NCBI GenBank assembly: GCA_035499735.1
Contig: DATJYC010000050.1
Span: 1-64,000 of the forward strand
Direction: 5' to 3'
Source of the DNA: VBDM01 sp035499735
Lineage (GTDB): Bacteria; Pseudomonadota; Gammaproteobacteria; Burkholderiales; SG8-39
DNA: 64,000 nt
Shown: positions 52,851 to 61,444 of the stretch, piece after piece
Numbering within the stretch: the stretch's first letter is position 1
How the letters are laid out: each line of letters starts with the position of its first letter
The notes under the pieces: generated by a model
Told to the model about the DNA's origin: nothing
What the model saw: the letters and a program-made list of their open reading frames with translations, nothing else
The model's database searches: none
Made by a program: the position numbers and the translations under genes

Positions 52851-55127
52851 ATGCCCAAAGTCAGCGAGATGAAGGACGCAGTCTTCGACGGCCGCAAGAT
52901 GGGCTACGTGCCGCCGAAGCATCTGAACATTTCGCCGAAGCTCAAGCTGCATCGCAAGAGCGCGAAGAAGATCGACCCGATCACGTATGAAGTGATCCGC
53001 CACAGCCTGTGGCACGTGAACGAGGAGCACGGGGCCACGATCCAGCGCCTGTCCGGGTCGCCGGTCGCGATGTACGCGCTCGACTTGAATCCCTCGATCC
53101 TCACCGAGGACGGCGAGTTCATCTACTTCGGCCCGTACATGCAGTACATGTCCGGGGTCACCGACACCCAGGTGAAGTGGGCGCTCGAGTACCGCAGCGA
53201 CAATCCCGGCATCCGCGACGGCGACATGTTCCTCGCCAACGACCCCTGGGTGGGCGCGGCGCACCAGCAGGACGTGATGCTGATCTGCCCGGTGTTCTGG
53301 AAGGGCGAGCTGTTCTGCTGGGTCACGAACTGCCTGCACCAGTACGACCTGGGCGGCATCACGCCCTCGTCCTTCTGCGGCGGCGCCCGGGACGCGTTCG
53401 ACGAGGGCATGTGCATCCCGCCGGTGAAGATCGTCGAGGGCAACGAGATCCGCCGCGACATTGAGGAGCTTTATCTGCGCTCCTCGCGCAAGCCCGAGGC
53501 GGTGGCGCTCGACTTCCGCGCCCAGCTTGCCGGCAACATCACCGCCCGCGACCGGGTGCTGGCGCTCGTGCGCCGCTACGGCCCCGAGGTCGTGAAGGGC
53601 GTGATGCGGAGAATCCTCGACAACGGGGAGCAGGCGTTCCTCGCGAAGCTCAAGCGCCTGCCCGACGGAGTGTGGCGCGAGCGCACCTACGTCGAGTGCT
53701 GCCGGCCGGGCGACCGGCGCACGCACCGCGTGATGCTGACGCTGAGGAAGAAAGGCACGAAGCTCGTGTTCGAGAACGAGGGCAGCGCGCCCCAGGACGG
53801 CGCGATGAACGCGACCTACTCCGGCTGGCGCGGCTCGATCATGGTCGCCTTGAACCAGCTCCTCTGCTGGGACCAGTACTTCTCGATCGGCGGCGCGCTG
53901 CGCCACGTCGAGTTCGACCCGACGCCGGGCACCTTCAACTGCGCCAACTTCCCCGCCTCGGTGTCGACCGCGCCGGTGCAGGCGATGGAGATCTCGCTCT
54001 ACCCGGCGTACAACGTGCTCTCGAAGATGATCCACAGCGACCCCGCGATGCGCCGCGACATCATGTGCATCGGCGGCACCAGCCAGTGGCCGGCGACCAT
54101 CTTCCGCGGAACCGACCAGTGGGGCGAGCGCTACGGCTACCTTCTCGTCGATCCGATCGGCGGGGCGATCGGCGCCTTTGCGACGGGCGACGGGATCTCG
54201 ACCGGCGGGCAGTCGCGGACGCCGATCTGCAAGCTCCCGAACGTGGAGCACACCGAGCAGACCTTCCCGCTGCTCTTTCTCTACCGTAAGGAAGTGGTCG
54301 ATTCGGGCGGCGCGGGCCGCAACCGCGGCGGGCTGTCCGCGGAGTCCTGCTTCATCCCGCACCACACCGACGCGATCACTCAGGACACGCTGTCCTCGGG
54401 CAACGCCATGCCGACCTCGCCCGGGATGATGGGAGGCTACCCGGGCTCGGTGAACGTCTACAAGTTCAGGCGCGCGACCGACATCTTCGAGCGCCTCGCG
54501 AAGCGCGAGATTCCCACCGACATCGCGCAGGTGAAGGGCGAGGACGTGACCCTGCAGCTGCGCCAGGAGAACTTCGTGCAGAAGCCCGAGGACGTGTACG
54601 CGGTGATCTGGTCGGCGGCCGGCGGCTTCGGCGACCCGCTCGAGCGCGATCCCGAGAAAGTGCGCGACGACGTGGTCGACCAGCGCTCGGTGTCGGCCGC
54701 GGCCGCGCGCTCCATCTACGGCGTCGTGATCGACCGCGAGCACCTCGATCCCGTCGCGACGAGGATGCTCCGCGCCGAGATGCGCGCGGCGAACGCGAAA
54801 GAGGGCGCGGCAAAGCTCTCGGGCAAGGTGGTCGCCCGCATCACCGACAACCTCGAGGTGCGCCGCGAAAGCGCCGTCCTGCGCTGCGCGTGCGCGAAAT
54901 GCGCGGCCGACCTGGGGCCCGTGCGCGACAACTATAAGGACCACTGCGTCAGGCGCGAGTCCGACATCAGCGCGGCCAACCCCAACATCGGGGACTACAG
55001 GCGCTACATCGACGACCGCCCGGTGTTCCGCCAGTTCTACTGCCCGGGGTGCGGTGCGCTCGTCGAGAACGAGATCGCGCGCGCCGACGACGAGGTGCTG
55101 CGCGACATAGAGCTCGACCTGCGATGA
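52851..55127 (+). CDS. Hydantoinase B-family subunit with fused acetone-carboxylase-gamma-like domain
   Basis: A 758-residue protein. Residues about 40-640 form the HyuB domain (DPITYEVIRHSLWHVNEEHG, FLANDPWVGAAHQQDV, GGFGDPLERDPE). Residues about 675-758 form a separate Cys-rich domain: CACAKC at 679-684, a DNYK segment, and FYCPGCGALVENE with CPGCG at 731-735. This pattern matches the small zinc-binding gamma subunit of acetone carboxylase (AcxC) and Apc2 of acetophenone carboxylase, normally a separate protein. Ordinary HyuB proteins are about 520-600 residues and lack it. Inference: an ATP-dependent carboxylase of ketones or a related enzyme. Overlaps the ABC permease gene by 4 bp. Confidence 0.9.
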   Translation: MPKVSEMKDAVFDGRKMGYVPPKHLNISPKLKLHRKSAKKIDPITYEVIRHSLWHVNEEHGATIQRLSGSPVAMYALDLNPSILTEDGEFIYFGPYMQYMSGVTDTQVKWALEYRSDNPGIRDGDMFLANDPWVGAAHQQDVMLICPVFWKGELFCWVTNCLHQYDLGGITPSSFCGGARDAFDEGMCIPPVKIVEGNEIRRDIEELYLRSSRKPEAVALDFRAQLAGNITARDRVLALVRRYGPEVVKGVMRRILDNGEQAFLAKLKRLPDGVWRERTYVECCRPGDRRTHRVMLTLRKKGTKLVFENEGSAPQDGAMNATYSGWRGSIMVALNQLLCWDQYFSIGGALRHVEFDPTPGTFNCANFPASVSTAPVQAMEISLYPAYNVLSKMIHSDPAMRRDIMCIGGTSQWPATIFRGTDQWGERYGYLLVDPIGGAIGAFATGDGISTGGQSRTPICKLPNVEHTEQTFPLLFLYRKEVVDSGGAGRNRGGLSAESCFIPHHTDAITQDTLSSGNAMPTSPGMMGGYPGSVNVYKFRRATDIFERLAKREIPTDIAQVKGEDVTLQLRQENFVQKPEDVYAVIWSAAGGFGDPLERDPEKVRDDVVDQRSVSAAAARSIYGVVIDREHLDPVATRMLRAEMRAANAKEGAAKLSGKVVARITDNLEVRRESAVLRCACAKCAADLGPVRDNYKDHCVRRESDISAANPNIGDYRRYIDDRPVFRQFYCPGCGALVENEIARADDEVLRDIELDLR

Positions 55128-56839
55128 CGGCTTCGGCGATCGCGCTCCCGCGCGCGTTCGACTGGAAGTGGATCATGATCGGCGTGTGCGTGGCCCTGAC
55201 CGCGTATATCGCGGTGGTGCCGCTCGCGTTCCTCCTGTGGCAGAGCTTCTTCACGCCGCAGACCGCCGCGAAGGCGGCGCGCTTCACGCTGGACAACTAC
55301 GCCCAGGCCTACGGCTCGGCCGACACGGCGAGGCTCTTCTGGACCTCGCTCCAGTTCGCGTTCGGCGCCTCGCTGTTCTCGTTCTCCCTGGGCACCGCGC
55401 TCGCCTGGATGAACGAGCGCACCAACACGCCGTTCAAGACGCTGTTCTTCGCGCTGTCGATCATCCCGCTGGTGATCCCCGGGATCCTGTTCACGGTCGC
55501 GTGGATTCTCCTCGGCAGCCCCAAGATCGGCATCCTCAACCTCGCGCTCCGGGACTGGCTGGGCCTCGAGAAGCCGCTCTTCAACGTCTACTCGATCTGG
55601 GGAATGATGTGGGTCGACGGCCTGCACTATTCGCCGATGGCCTTCCTGCTGATGACCGCGGCCTTCCGCTCGATGGACCCGTCCCTCGAGGAGTCCGCGA
55701 CCATGTGCGGAGCGGGCATTCTCCAGACGGCGCGGCGCATCACGCTCAGGCTCGCCTGGCCGGCGATCCTCGCGACGCTGCTCGTTCTCTTCGTGCGCGC
55801 GATCGAGTCCTTCGAGGTGCCGGCGCTGCTCGGGCTGCCGGTCGGCATCCACGTGTTCACCTCGGCGATCTACCAGGCGGTGCAGCGCTACCCGAGCCAG
55901 ATCGGCCTTGCATCGGCCTACGGGATGACGCTCCTCGTGATCACCTCGATCGGCGTGTACTTCGTGTCGCGGCTCTCGAGCCGCGGCAGCCGCTACGCGA
56001 CGGTGACGGGCAAGGGCTTCCGCCCCCGCACGCTCGACCTCGGCCACTGGCGCTGGGTCTGCGCGGGCGCGTTCGTCCTGTACTTCCTGATGATCGTGGT
56101 GCTGCCCTTCGCGGTGCTGCTCTGGTCCTCGTTCCAGAAGTTCTATTCGGTACCGTCCTGGCAGGCGCTGCACAACCTCACCCTCGATCCGTACCGCTTC
56201 ATCTTCAGCTATCCGAACCTGCCGGGCACGGTGTGGAACACGCTCGTGCTCTCTTTCGGCAGCGCGACGCTCATCATGCTGGTCACCTCGGTCATTTGCT
56301 GGATGGTGGTCAAGACGAAGGTCCCCGGGCGCTGGCTGCTCGACAACGTCGCCTCGCTGCCCCTGGTCTTTCCGGGCCTCGTCCTGGGGCTCTCGATCAT
56401 GATCTTCTATCTCAACGTCGACGTCGGCGTCTACGGCACGATGTGGATCATGTTCATCGCCTACGTGACGCGCTTCATGCCCTACGGGCTGCGCTACAAC
56501 ACCGCGTCCATGCTGCAGATCCACAAGGAGCTCGAGGAATCCGCGGCGATGAGCGGCGCGTCCTGGGGCACGACCTTCGTGCGCGTGGTCCTTCCGCTGC
56601 TCAAGCCGGGGCTGGTCGCCGGCTGGATCTACGTGATGATCGTCTCGATCCGCGAGCTCTCCAGCTCCATCCTCCTCTACAGCCCGGGCACCGAAGTGCT
56701 TTCGATCACGATCTGGGAGCTGTGGGAGAACGGCCAGTACGTCGAGCTGTCGGCGCTGGGCGTTCTCTTCATCGCGGCGCTCTTCGTCCTCGTGATGGCG
56801 GCCCAGTGGCTGGGCGGCAAGTTCGGCTTGAAGGAATAG
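55124..56839 (+). CDS. ABC transporter permease, fused dual-domain (ferric/FbpB type)
   Basis: A 571-residue inner-membrane permease with two BPD_transp_1 domains in one chain (about 80-290 and 365-570), twelve or so helices. EAA-like loops are visible: EESATMCGAGILQTARRI in the first half and EESAAMSGASWGTTFVRV in the second. This fused layout is that of iron(III) and related (FbpB, ThiP-like) importers. Start overlaps the hyuB stop (ATGA), so uptake and the HyuAB enzyme are coexpressed. Confidence 0.92.
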   Translation: MTASAIALPRAFDWKWIMIGVCVALTAYIAVVPLAFLLWQSFFTPQTAAKAARFTLDNYAQAYGSADTARLFWTSLQFAFGASLFSFSLGTALAWMNERTNTPFKTLFFALSIIPLVIPGILFTVAWILLGSPKIGILNLALRDWLGLEKPLFNVYSIWGMMWVDGLHYSPMAFLLMTAAFRSMDPSLEESATMCGAGILQTARRITLRLAWPAILATLLVLFVRAIESFEVPALLGLPVGIHVFTSAIYQAVQRYPSQIGLASAYGMTLLVITSIGVYFVSRLSSRGSRYATVTGKGFRPRTLDLGHWRWVCAGAFVLYFLMIVVLPFAVLLWSSFQKFYSVPSWQALHNLTLDPYRFIFSYPNLPGTVWNTLVLSFGSATLIMLVTSVICWMVVKTKVPGRWLLDNVASLPLVFPGLVLGLSIMIFYLNVDVGVYGTMWIMFIAYVTRFMPYGLRYNTASMLQIHKELEESAAMSGASWGTTFVRVVLPLLKPGLVAGWIYVMIVSIRELSSSILLYSPGTEVLSITIWELWENGQYVELSALGVLFIAALFVLVMAAQWLGGKFGLKE

Positions 56840-56843
56840 GCGC

Positions 56844-57920
56844 GTGCTCAAGGTCGAGGGCCTCAACACCGAGTATCCGAACGAGCGCGGCGAGGTCGTG
56901 CGCGCCGCGCAGGACGTGAGCTTCGAGGTGCCGCAGGGGCAGCTCTTCACGCTGCTCGGTCCCAGCGGCTGCGGGAAGACCACGACGCTGCGCTCGATCG
57001 CGGGGCTCGAGCGGCCGCGCTCGGGGGAGATCAGCGTCGGCGGCCGGGTCGTCTACTCGGGCAGCCGCAACGTCTTCGTCGCCCCCAACCGGCGCGGCTT
57101 CGGCATGGTGTTCCAGTCCTACGCCATCTGGCCGCACATGAGCGTGTTCCAGAACGCGGCCTTCCCCCTCCAGGTCGGCGCGCGGCGGCTGAGGCGCACG
57201 GAGATCCGCGACAAGGTCATGCGCGTGCTCGCCGCGGTGCAGCTCGAGGCCCTTGCCGAGCGCGAGGCGACGAAGCTCTCGGGCGGCCAGCAGCAGCGGT
57301 TGGCCCTCGCGCGCGCCCTCGCCATGGAGCCGCAGCTCCTTCTCCTCGACGAGCCGCTCTCCAACCTCGACGCAAAGCTGCGCGAGCGCATGCGCTTCGA
57401 GCTGAAGCGCCTTCAGCGCGACCTGAAGATCACGACCGTGTACGTCACCCACGACCAGAGCGAAGCGCTCGCGCTCTCGCATTCCATCGCGGTGATGAAC
57501 GAGGGACGAATCGAGCAGATCGGCACGCCGCGCGACATCTACGAGAAGCCGGGCAGCCGCTTCGTCGCGGACTTCGTCGGCACGACGAACTTCATCGAAG
57601 GGGAGATGCTCGCAGGCGGGAGGGCGCGCACCGCGATCGGCGACATCGAGACCGGCGCCGGGGAGCTGCGCGAGGGCGACCGCGTGCTGCTGTCGGTGCG
57701 GCCCGAGGACGTCGACCTGTCCGAGATCCGCCCCGAGGGCGCCAACGTGTGGGAGGGGAAGGTCGACCAGAAGGTGTTCCTCGGCGAGTTCGTCGACTTC
57801 CAGGTCAGGGTCGGCGGCCGCATCCTGCTCTCGCGCCGGCATCCGTCGCTGCGCACGCCCATTGGCGGGGCGATCTTCGTAAGGCTCCATCCCGAGAAGT
57901 GCGTGGCGCTAAAGGCCTAG
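56844..57920 (+). CDS. ABC transporter ATP-binding protein (ferric/polyamine type)
   Basis: A 358-residue ATPase. Walker A is at 39-47 (GPSGCGKTT), the signature LSGGQQQR near 147, Walker B LLLLDEPLSNLD and the H-loop VYVTHDQSEA. A C-terminal TOBE domain (about 280-355) is typical of FbpC/PotA/sugar ATPases. GTG start, 4 bp after the permease. Confidence 0.94.
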   Translation: MLKVEGLNTEYPNERGEVVRAAQDVSFEVPQGQLFTLLGPSGCGKTTTLRSIAGLERPRSGEISVGGRVVYSGSRNVFVAPNRRGFGMVFQSYAIWPHMSVFQNAAFPLQVGARRLRRTEIRDKVMRVLAAVQLEALAEREATKLSGGQQQRLALARALAMEPQLLLLDEPLSNLDAKLRERMRFELKRLQRDLKITTVYVTHDQSEALALSHSIAVMNEGRIEQIGTPRDIYEKPGSRFVADFVGTTNFIEGEMLAGGRARTAIGDIETGAGELREGDRVLLSVRPEDVDLSEIRPEGANVWEGKVDQKVFLGEFVDFQVRVGGRILLSRRHPSLRTPIGGAIFVRLHPEKCVALKA

Positions 57921-57970
57921 CCCACGGCCTCGTTGACAGGGCGGCGGCCGCGGCGTAGAAGTCCCGCCTC

Positions 57971-59011
57971 ATGAAGCCCTTTCTCGCCCTGGCGCTCCTG
58001 GCCGCCGCGATTTCCGCGCACGCCCAGGTCGAGCCGAACGCCACCGCCGCCGTCGCCCTCTACGCCGGCCCCGATCGGCTGCAGAGGCTGATCGAAGGCG
58101 CGAAGAAGGAGGGCGAGCTCAACCTGTATACCTCGGCGCAGGCCGACGACATCGGCGCCGTCGGCGCGGCGTATGAGAAGAAGTACGGGGTGCGCGTGAA
58201 CATGTGGCGCTCGAGCTCGGAGAAGGTGCTGCAGCGCGCCCTCGCCGAGGCGCGCGCCAATCGGCACACCATGGACGTCGCCGAGACCAACGGTCCCGAG
58301 ATGGAGTCGATGCACCGGGAGAAGATCCTCCAGCTCGTGAAGTCGCCCTATCTCGCCGACCTGATCGCGCCGGCGCTGTTCCCTCACGGCGAATGGGTCA
58401 GCACGCGCATGAACGTGTTCGTGCAGGCGTACAACACCAAGGCCGTGAGGAAGCAGGATCTCCCGAGGTCCTGGGAGGACCTGTTCGATCCGAAATGGAA
58501 AGGCAAGCTCGGCATCGAGCAGGAGGACGCCGACTGGCTCGCGGGCATGATGGGCGAGCTGGGCGAGGCCCGCGGCACGAAGGTCTTCAGGGACATCGTC
58601 GCGAGGAACGGCATGTCGATGCGCAAGGGCCACACCCTGCTCGCGCAGCTGGTGGTGTCGGGCGAGGTGCCGCTCGCGCTCACCGTCTACAACTACAAGG
58701 CCGAGCAGCTCAAGCGCAAGGGCGCGCCGATCGACTGGTTCGCCATCGGCACGGCGATCGCGCGGCCGAACGGCGTCGGCGTCGCGCGCGCTGCGCCTCA
58801 TCCCCATGCCGCGGTGCTCTTCTACGACTTCGAGATCAGCGAGGAGGGCCAGAAGATCCTCGCGCAGCGCGATTTCGTGCCCACGAACCGGAAGGTCGAC
58901 AGCCCGCTCAACAAGCTGCCGCTCAGGTTCGTCGACCCGAGCGTCACGCTCGACCAGTACGACAAGTGGGTGAATCTCTACCAGGACATCTTCGGAGCCG
59001 GCGCGCGCTGA
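57971..59011 (+). CDS. Extracellular solute-binding protein (ferric/AfuA type), copy 1
   Basis: A 346-residue periplasmic receptor with signal peptide (1-19, ending SAHAQ). The core shows LYAGPDRLQRLIEGAKKEGE and WEDLFDPKWKGKLGIE. It is clearly paralogous to the next gene (shared YAGPDR, QAYNT, KGKLGIE and EVPLAL segments) and the two starts/stops share bases (TGATG), which indicates a tandem duplication. Both presumably feed the single permease encoded upstream. Ligand unknown; iron or an organic acid-metal complex is possible. Confidence 0.93.
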   Translation: MKPFLALALLAAAISAHAQVEPNATAAVALYAGPDRLQRLIEGAKKEGELNLYTSAQADDIGAVGAAYEKKYGVRVNMWRSSSEKVLQRALAEARANRHTMDVAETNGPEMESMHREKILQLVKSPYLADLIAPALFPHGEWVSTRMNVFVQAYNTKAVRKQDLPRSWEDLFDPKWKGKLGIEQEDADWLAGMMGELGEARGTKVFRDIVARNGMSMRKGHTLLAQLVVSGEVPLALTVYNYKAEQLKRKGAPIDWFAIGTAIARPNGVGVARAAPHPHAAVLFYDFEISEEGQKILAQRDFVPTNRKVDSPLNKLPLRFVDPSVTLDQYDKWVNLYQDIFGAGAR

Positions 59012-60036
59012 TGCTTCGCTGGATTCCGCTGCTCGCTCTCGCGTCCGCCCAATGCGCGGCGGCGCAGGCCCTCTTCGACTACGCCGGCCCCGACCGCATG
59101 GAGCGGATCGCGGCGGCGGCGAAGAAGGAAGGCACGCTCACGATCTACACCACCTTCGCCGAGAAGGACCAGCCGGCCCTGTTCGGTCCCTTCGAGGCGA
59201 AATACGGGGTGAAGGTGGTCGTGTGGCGCGCGGGAACCGACAAGGTCCTGCAGCGCACGGTCGCCGAGGCCAGGGCGAGAAGATACAGCGTCGACGTGAT
59301 CCACTTCGGCGCGCCGGAGATGGAAGCCCTGTCGCGCGAGAAGATCCTCCAGGCGGTGAATTCCCCCGTGCACAAGGACCTACATCCGGGGTCGGTGCCC
59401 GCCCATCGCGAGTGGGCGGCGACGCTGCTCTCGGTCTGGGTGCAGGCGTACAACACCAACCTCGTCCGCAGGCAGGACCTGCCGAGGACCTATGCCGACC
59501 TCCTCGACCCGCGCTGGAAGGGCAAGCTCGGCATCGAGGCGAAGAACGAGGACTGGTTCGCGTCCGTGGTCGACGTCATGGGCGGCGGCGAGAAGGGGCT
59601 GAAGTTCTTCCGCGACCTCGTGGCGGGGAACGGCCTCTCGCCGCGCACCGGGCACACGCTCCTCAACAACATGGTGATCGCGGGCGAGGTGCCGCTCGCG
59701 CTCGACATCTACAATTACATGCCCGAGCAGGCGAGGCGCAAAGGCGCGCCGATCGGCTGGTTCGCGCTCGAGCCGGCGATCGCACGCTCGAACGCGATCG
59801 GCATCGCGCGCCGCGCCCCGCATCCGAACGCGGCGCTGCTCTTCTACGAGTACATGCTGGGCGTGGAGGGGCAGCGGATCCTCGCGAAGATGGACTACGT
59901 TCCCTCCAACACGAAGGTCGCCTCGCCCCTGACGGGAGTGAAGATCCTGCAGACCGATCCGATCCGCACGCTCGACGAGAGCGACAAGTGGAAGGACCTT
60001 TTCGAGAAGATCGTCCTGAATCCATCGAGGAATTGA
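59011..60036 (+). CDS. Extracellular solute-binding protein (ferric/AfuA type), copy 2
   Basis: A 341-residue paralogue of the preceding receptor, with a signal peptide (1-19, ending CAAAQ). Core phrases: FDYAGPDRMERIAAAAKKEG, YADLLDPRWKGKLGIE and GEVPLALDIYNYMPEQARRKG. The middle third differs more than the ends from copy 1, consistent with a changed ligand. Start shares a base with the previous stop. Confidence 0.93.
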   Translation: MLRWIPLLALASAQCAAAQALFDYAGPDRMERIAAAAKKEGTLTIYTTFAEKDQPALFGPFEAKYGVKVVVWRAGTDKVLQRTVAEARARRYSVDVIHFGAPEMEALSREKILQAVNSPVHKDLHPGSVPAHREWAATLLSVWVQAYNTNLVRRQDLPRTYADLLDPRWKGKLGIEAKNEDWFASVVDVMGGGEKGLKFFRDLVAGNGLSPRTGHTLLNNMVIAGEVPLALDIYNYMPEQARRKGAPIGWFALEPAIARSNAIGIARRAPHPNAALLFYEYMLGVEGQRILAKMDYVPSNTKVASPLTGVKILQTDPIRTLDESDKWKDLFEKIVLNPSRN

Positions 60037-60065
60037 GCCGGGTCTGGTAACATTGCGCGCTTGTC

Positions 60066-61286
60066 ATGAGCGTCGCCGTCGCCGTTCCCGAAACTCCGCG
60101 CGGATCCTTCCGCGAAATGTGGCTGATCACCCTCGGCCACGCGCTCACGCACTGGTATCCCGCGACCTTCTACCTGCTGCTGCCCATCATCGGCAGGGAG
60201 CTGGGCCTCTCGTACAGCCAGATCGGCCTCGTCATGACCTGCCAGTACATCGCGGGCGCGGTGGCGAACGTCCCGGGAGGCGTGCTCGTCGACACCGTGG
60301 GCAGGAAGGGCGTCCTCATGGCGACCTCGCTCTTCTGGGTCGGCTTCCCGTACCTGCTGATGGGCTTCGCGCACAGCTACCTGATGCTGCTCGGGTGCGT
60401 CGCCCTTGTGGGATTCGGCAACAGCCTGTGGCACCCGACCGCGATCCCCACGCTCGCGCGGCGCTTCCCGGACCGCAAGGGCCTGGTGCTCTCGCTGCAC
60501 AGCATGGGCGGGAACGTCGGCGACGCGATCGCGCCGCTCGCGGTGGGCGCGCTGCTCTCGGTGCTCACGTGGCGCCAGGCGGTGGTGCTCAACGTGGCGC
60601 CGGGGATACTGCTCGCGCTCCTCATCTTCGTGTTCCTGGGAACGATGCGGCTGGGCGCGAAGAAGGCCGCGCCGCCGGGCGGCCAGTCGCTGCGCGACTA
60701 TTTCCGCGGGCTTCCCGAGCTGTTCTCCAACCGCGGGCTCGTCGTCCTCGCCTCGAGCTCCGCGTTCCGCTCGATGACCCAGAACGCGCTCCTCACGTTC
60801 CTCCCGGTCTACCTCGCCTACGAGCTCGGCTACCCGCCGTTCTGGGTGGGCGCGTGCATGTTCGCGCTGCAGGCAGCGGGCTTCGCCGCGGCGCCCGTCG
60901 CCGGGCACCTGTCCGACCGCATGGGCCGCAGGAGCGTGATGATGACCAGCATGGCGATGACCGCCGTGGTGCTGCTGTTCATGGCGCTCGCCGGGAAGTC
61001 CGCCGCGTTCGTGTTCTTCGTCACCATCCTCGGATTCTTCCTCTACGCGATCCGCCCGGTGCTGCAGGCCTGGCTGCTCGAGACGACGCCGAAGAACATG
61101 GGCGGAACGAGCATCGGCGTGCTCTTCGGCGCGCAGGCGCTCGGCTCCTCCGTGGGGCCGGTCCTCGGCGGGATGGTCGCGGACCGCTACGGCCTCTCGT
61201 CGGCGTTCACCTTCCTCGCGGTCACGATCGTGATCGCGAACCTCTTCATCTTCTTCATGCCGAAGGACGCGACGCGCGGTCCTTGA
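60066..61286 (+). CDS. MFS transporter
   Basis: A 406-residue major-facilitator protein with twelve hydrophobic segments. The loop 2-3 motif appears as GGVLVDTVGRKGVLM and its repeat in the second half as GHLSDRMGRRSVMM, the mark of MFS carriers. The opening resembles FSM-type (fosmidomycin-resistance-like) exporters and nitrate/sugar carriers, not a specific family. Last gene of the hyuAB-ABC run, 29 bp after copy 2. Confidence 0.9.
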   Translation: MSVAVAVPETPRGSFREMWLITLGHALTHWYPATFYLLLPIIGRELGLSYSQIGLVMTCQYIAGAVANVPGGVLVDTVGRKGVLMATSLFWVGFPYLLMGFAHSYLMLLGCVALVGFGNSLWHPTAIPTLARRFPDRKGLVLSLHSMGGNVGDAIAPLAVGALLSVLTWRQAVVLNVAPGILLALLIFVFLGTMRLGAKKAAPPGGQSLRDYFRGLPELFSNRGLVVLASSSAFRSMTQNALLTFLPVYLAYELGYPPFWVGACMFALQAAGFAAAPVAGHLSDRMGRRSVMMTSMAMTAVVLLFMALAGKSAAFVFFVTILGFFLYAIRPVLQAWLLETTPKNMGGTSIGVLFGAQALGSSVGPVLGGMVADRYGLSSAFTFLAVTIVIANLFIFFMPKDATRGP

Positions 61287-61337
61287 CCGCCGGCATGCGG
61301 CAAGTCTGGCAGGGTGGGCAGTGGGCTGGGGTTCGGC

Positions 61338-61365
61338 TTGACAAATCGCGCCTTGCTTTCATAAT
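61338..61365 (+). promoter_or_regulatory. Sigma-70 promoter for the liv operon
   Basis: A perfect TTGACA (61338-61343), a 16-bp spacer and CATAAT (61360-61365, one mismatch) lie 80 bp before livK. The 5' leader can form a stem GAGGCG/CGCCTC (61393-61398 and 61407-61412, 8-nt loop). Confidence 0.7.
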
Positions 61366-61444
61366 CGCCGCTCAGGCCCACGGGAGGGCCGCGAGGCGGA
61401 GACGATCGCCTCAGCACATTCGGCAGTCCAATCTAGGAGGAGAC

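Noticed and set aside
52800..54944. A 714-codon frame antisense to hyuB
   Set aside because: Shadow frame; the sense strand encodes a complete HyuB with Cys-rich tail.
61287..61444. Possible riboswitch in the livK leader
   Set aside because: Only one short stem (61393-61412) is visible and it matches no riboswitch consensus I know.
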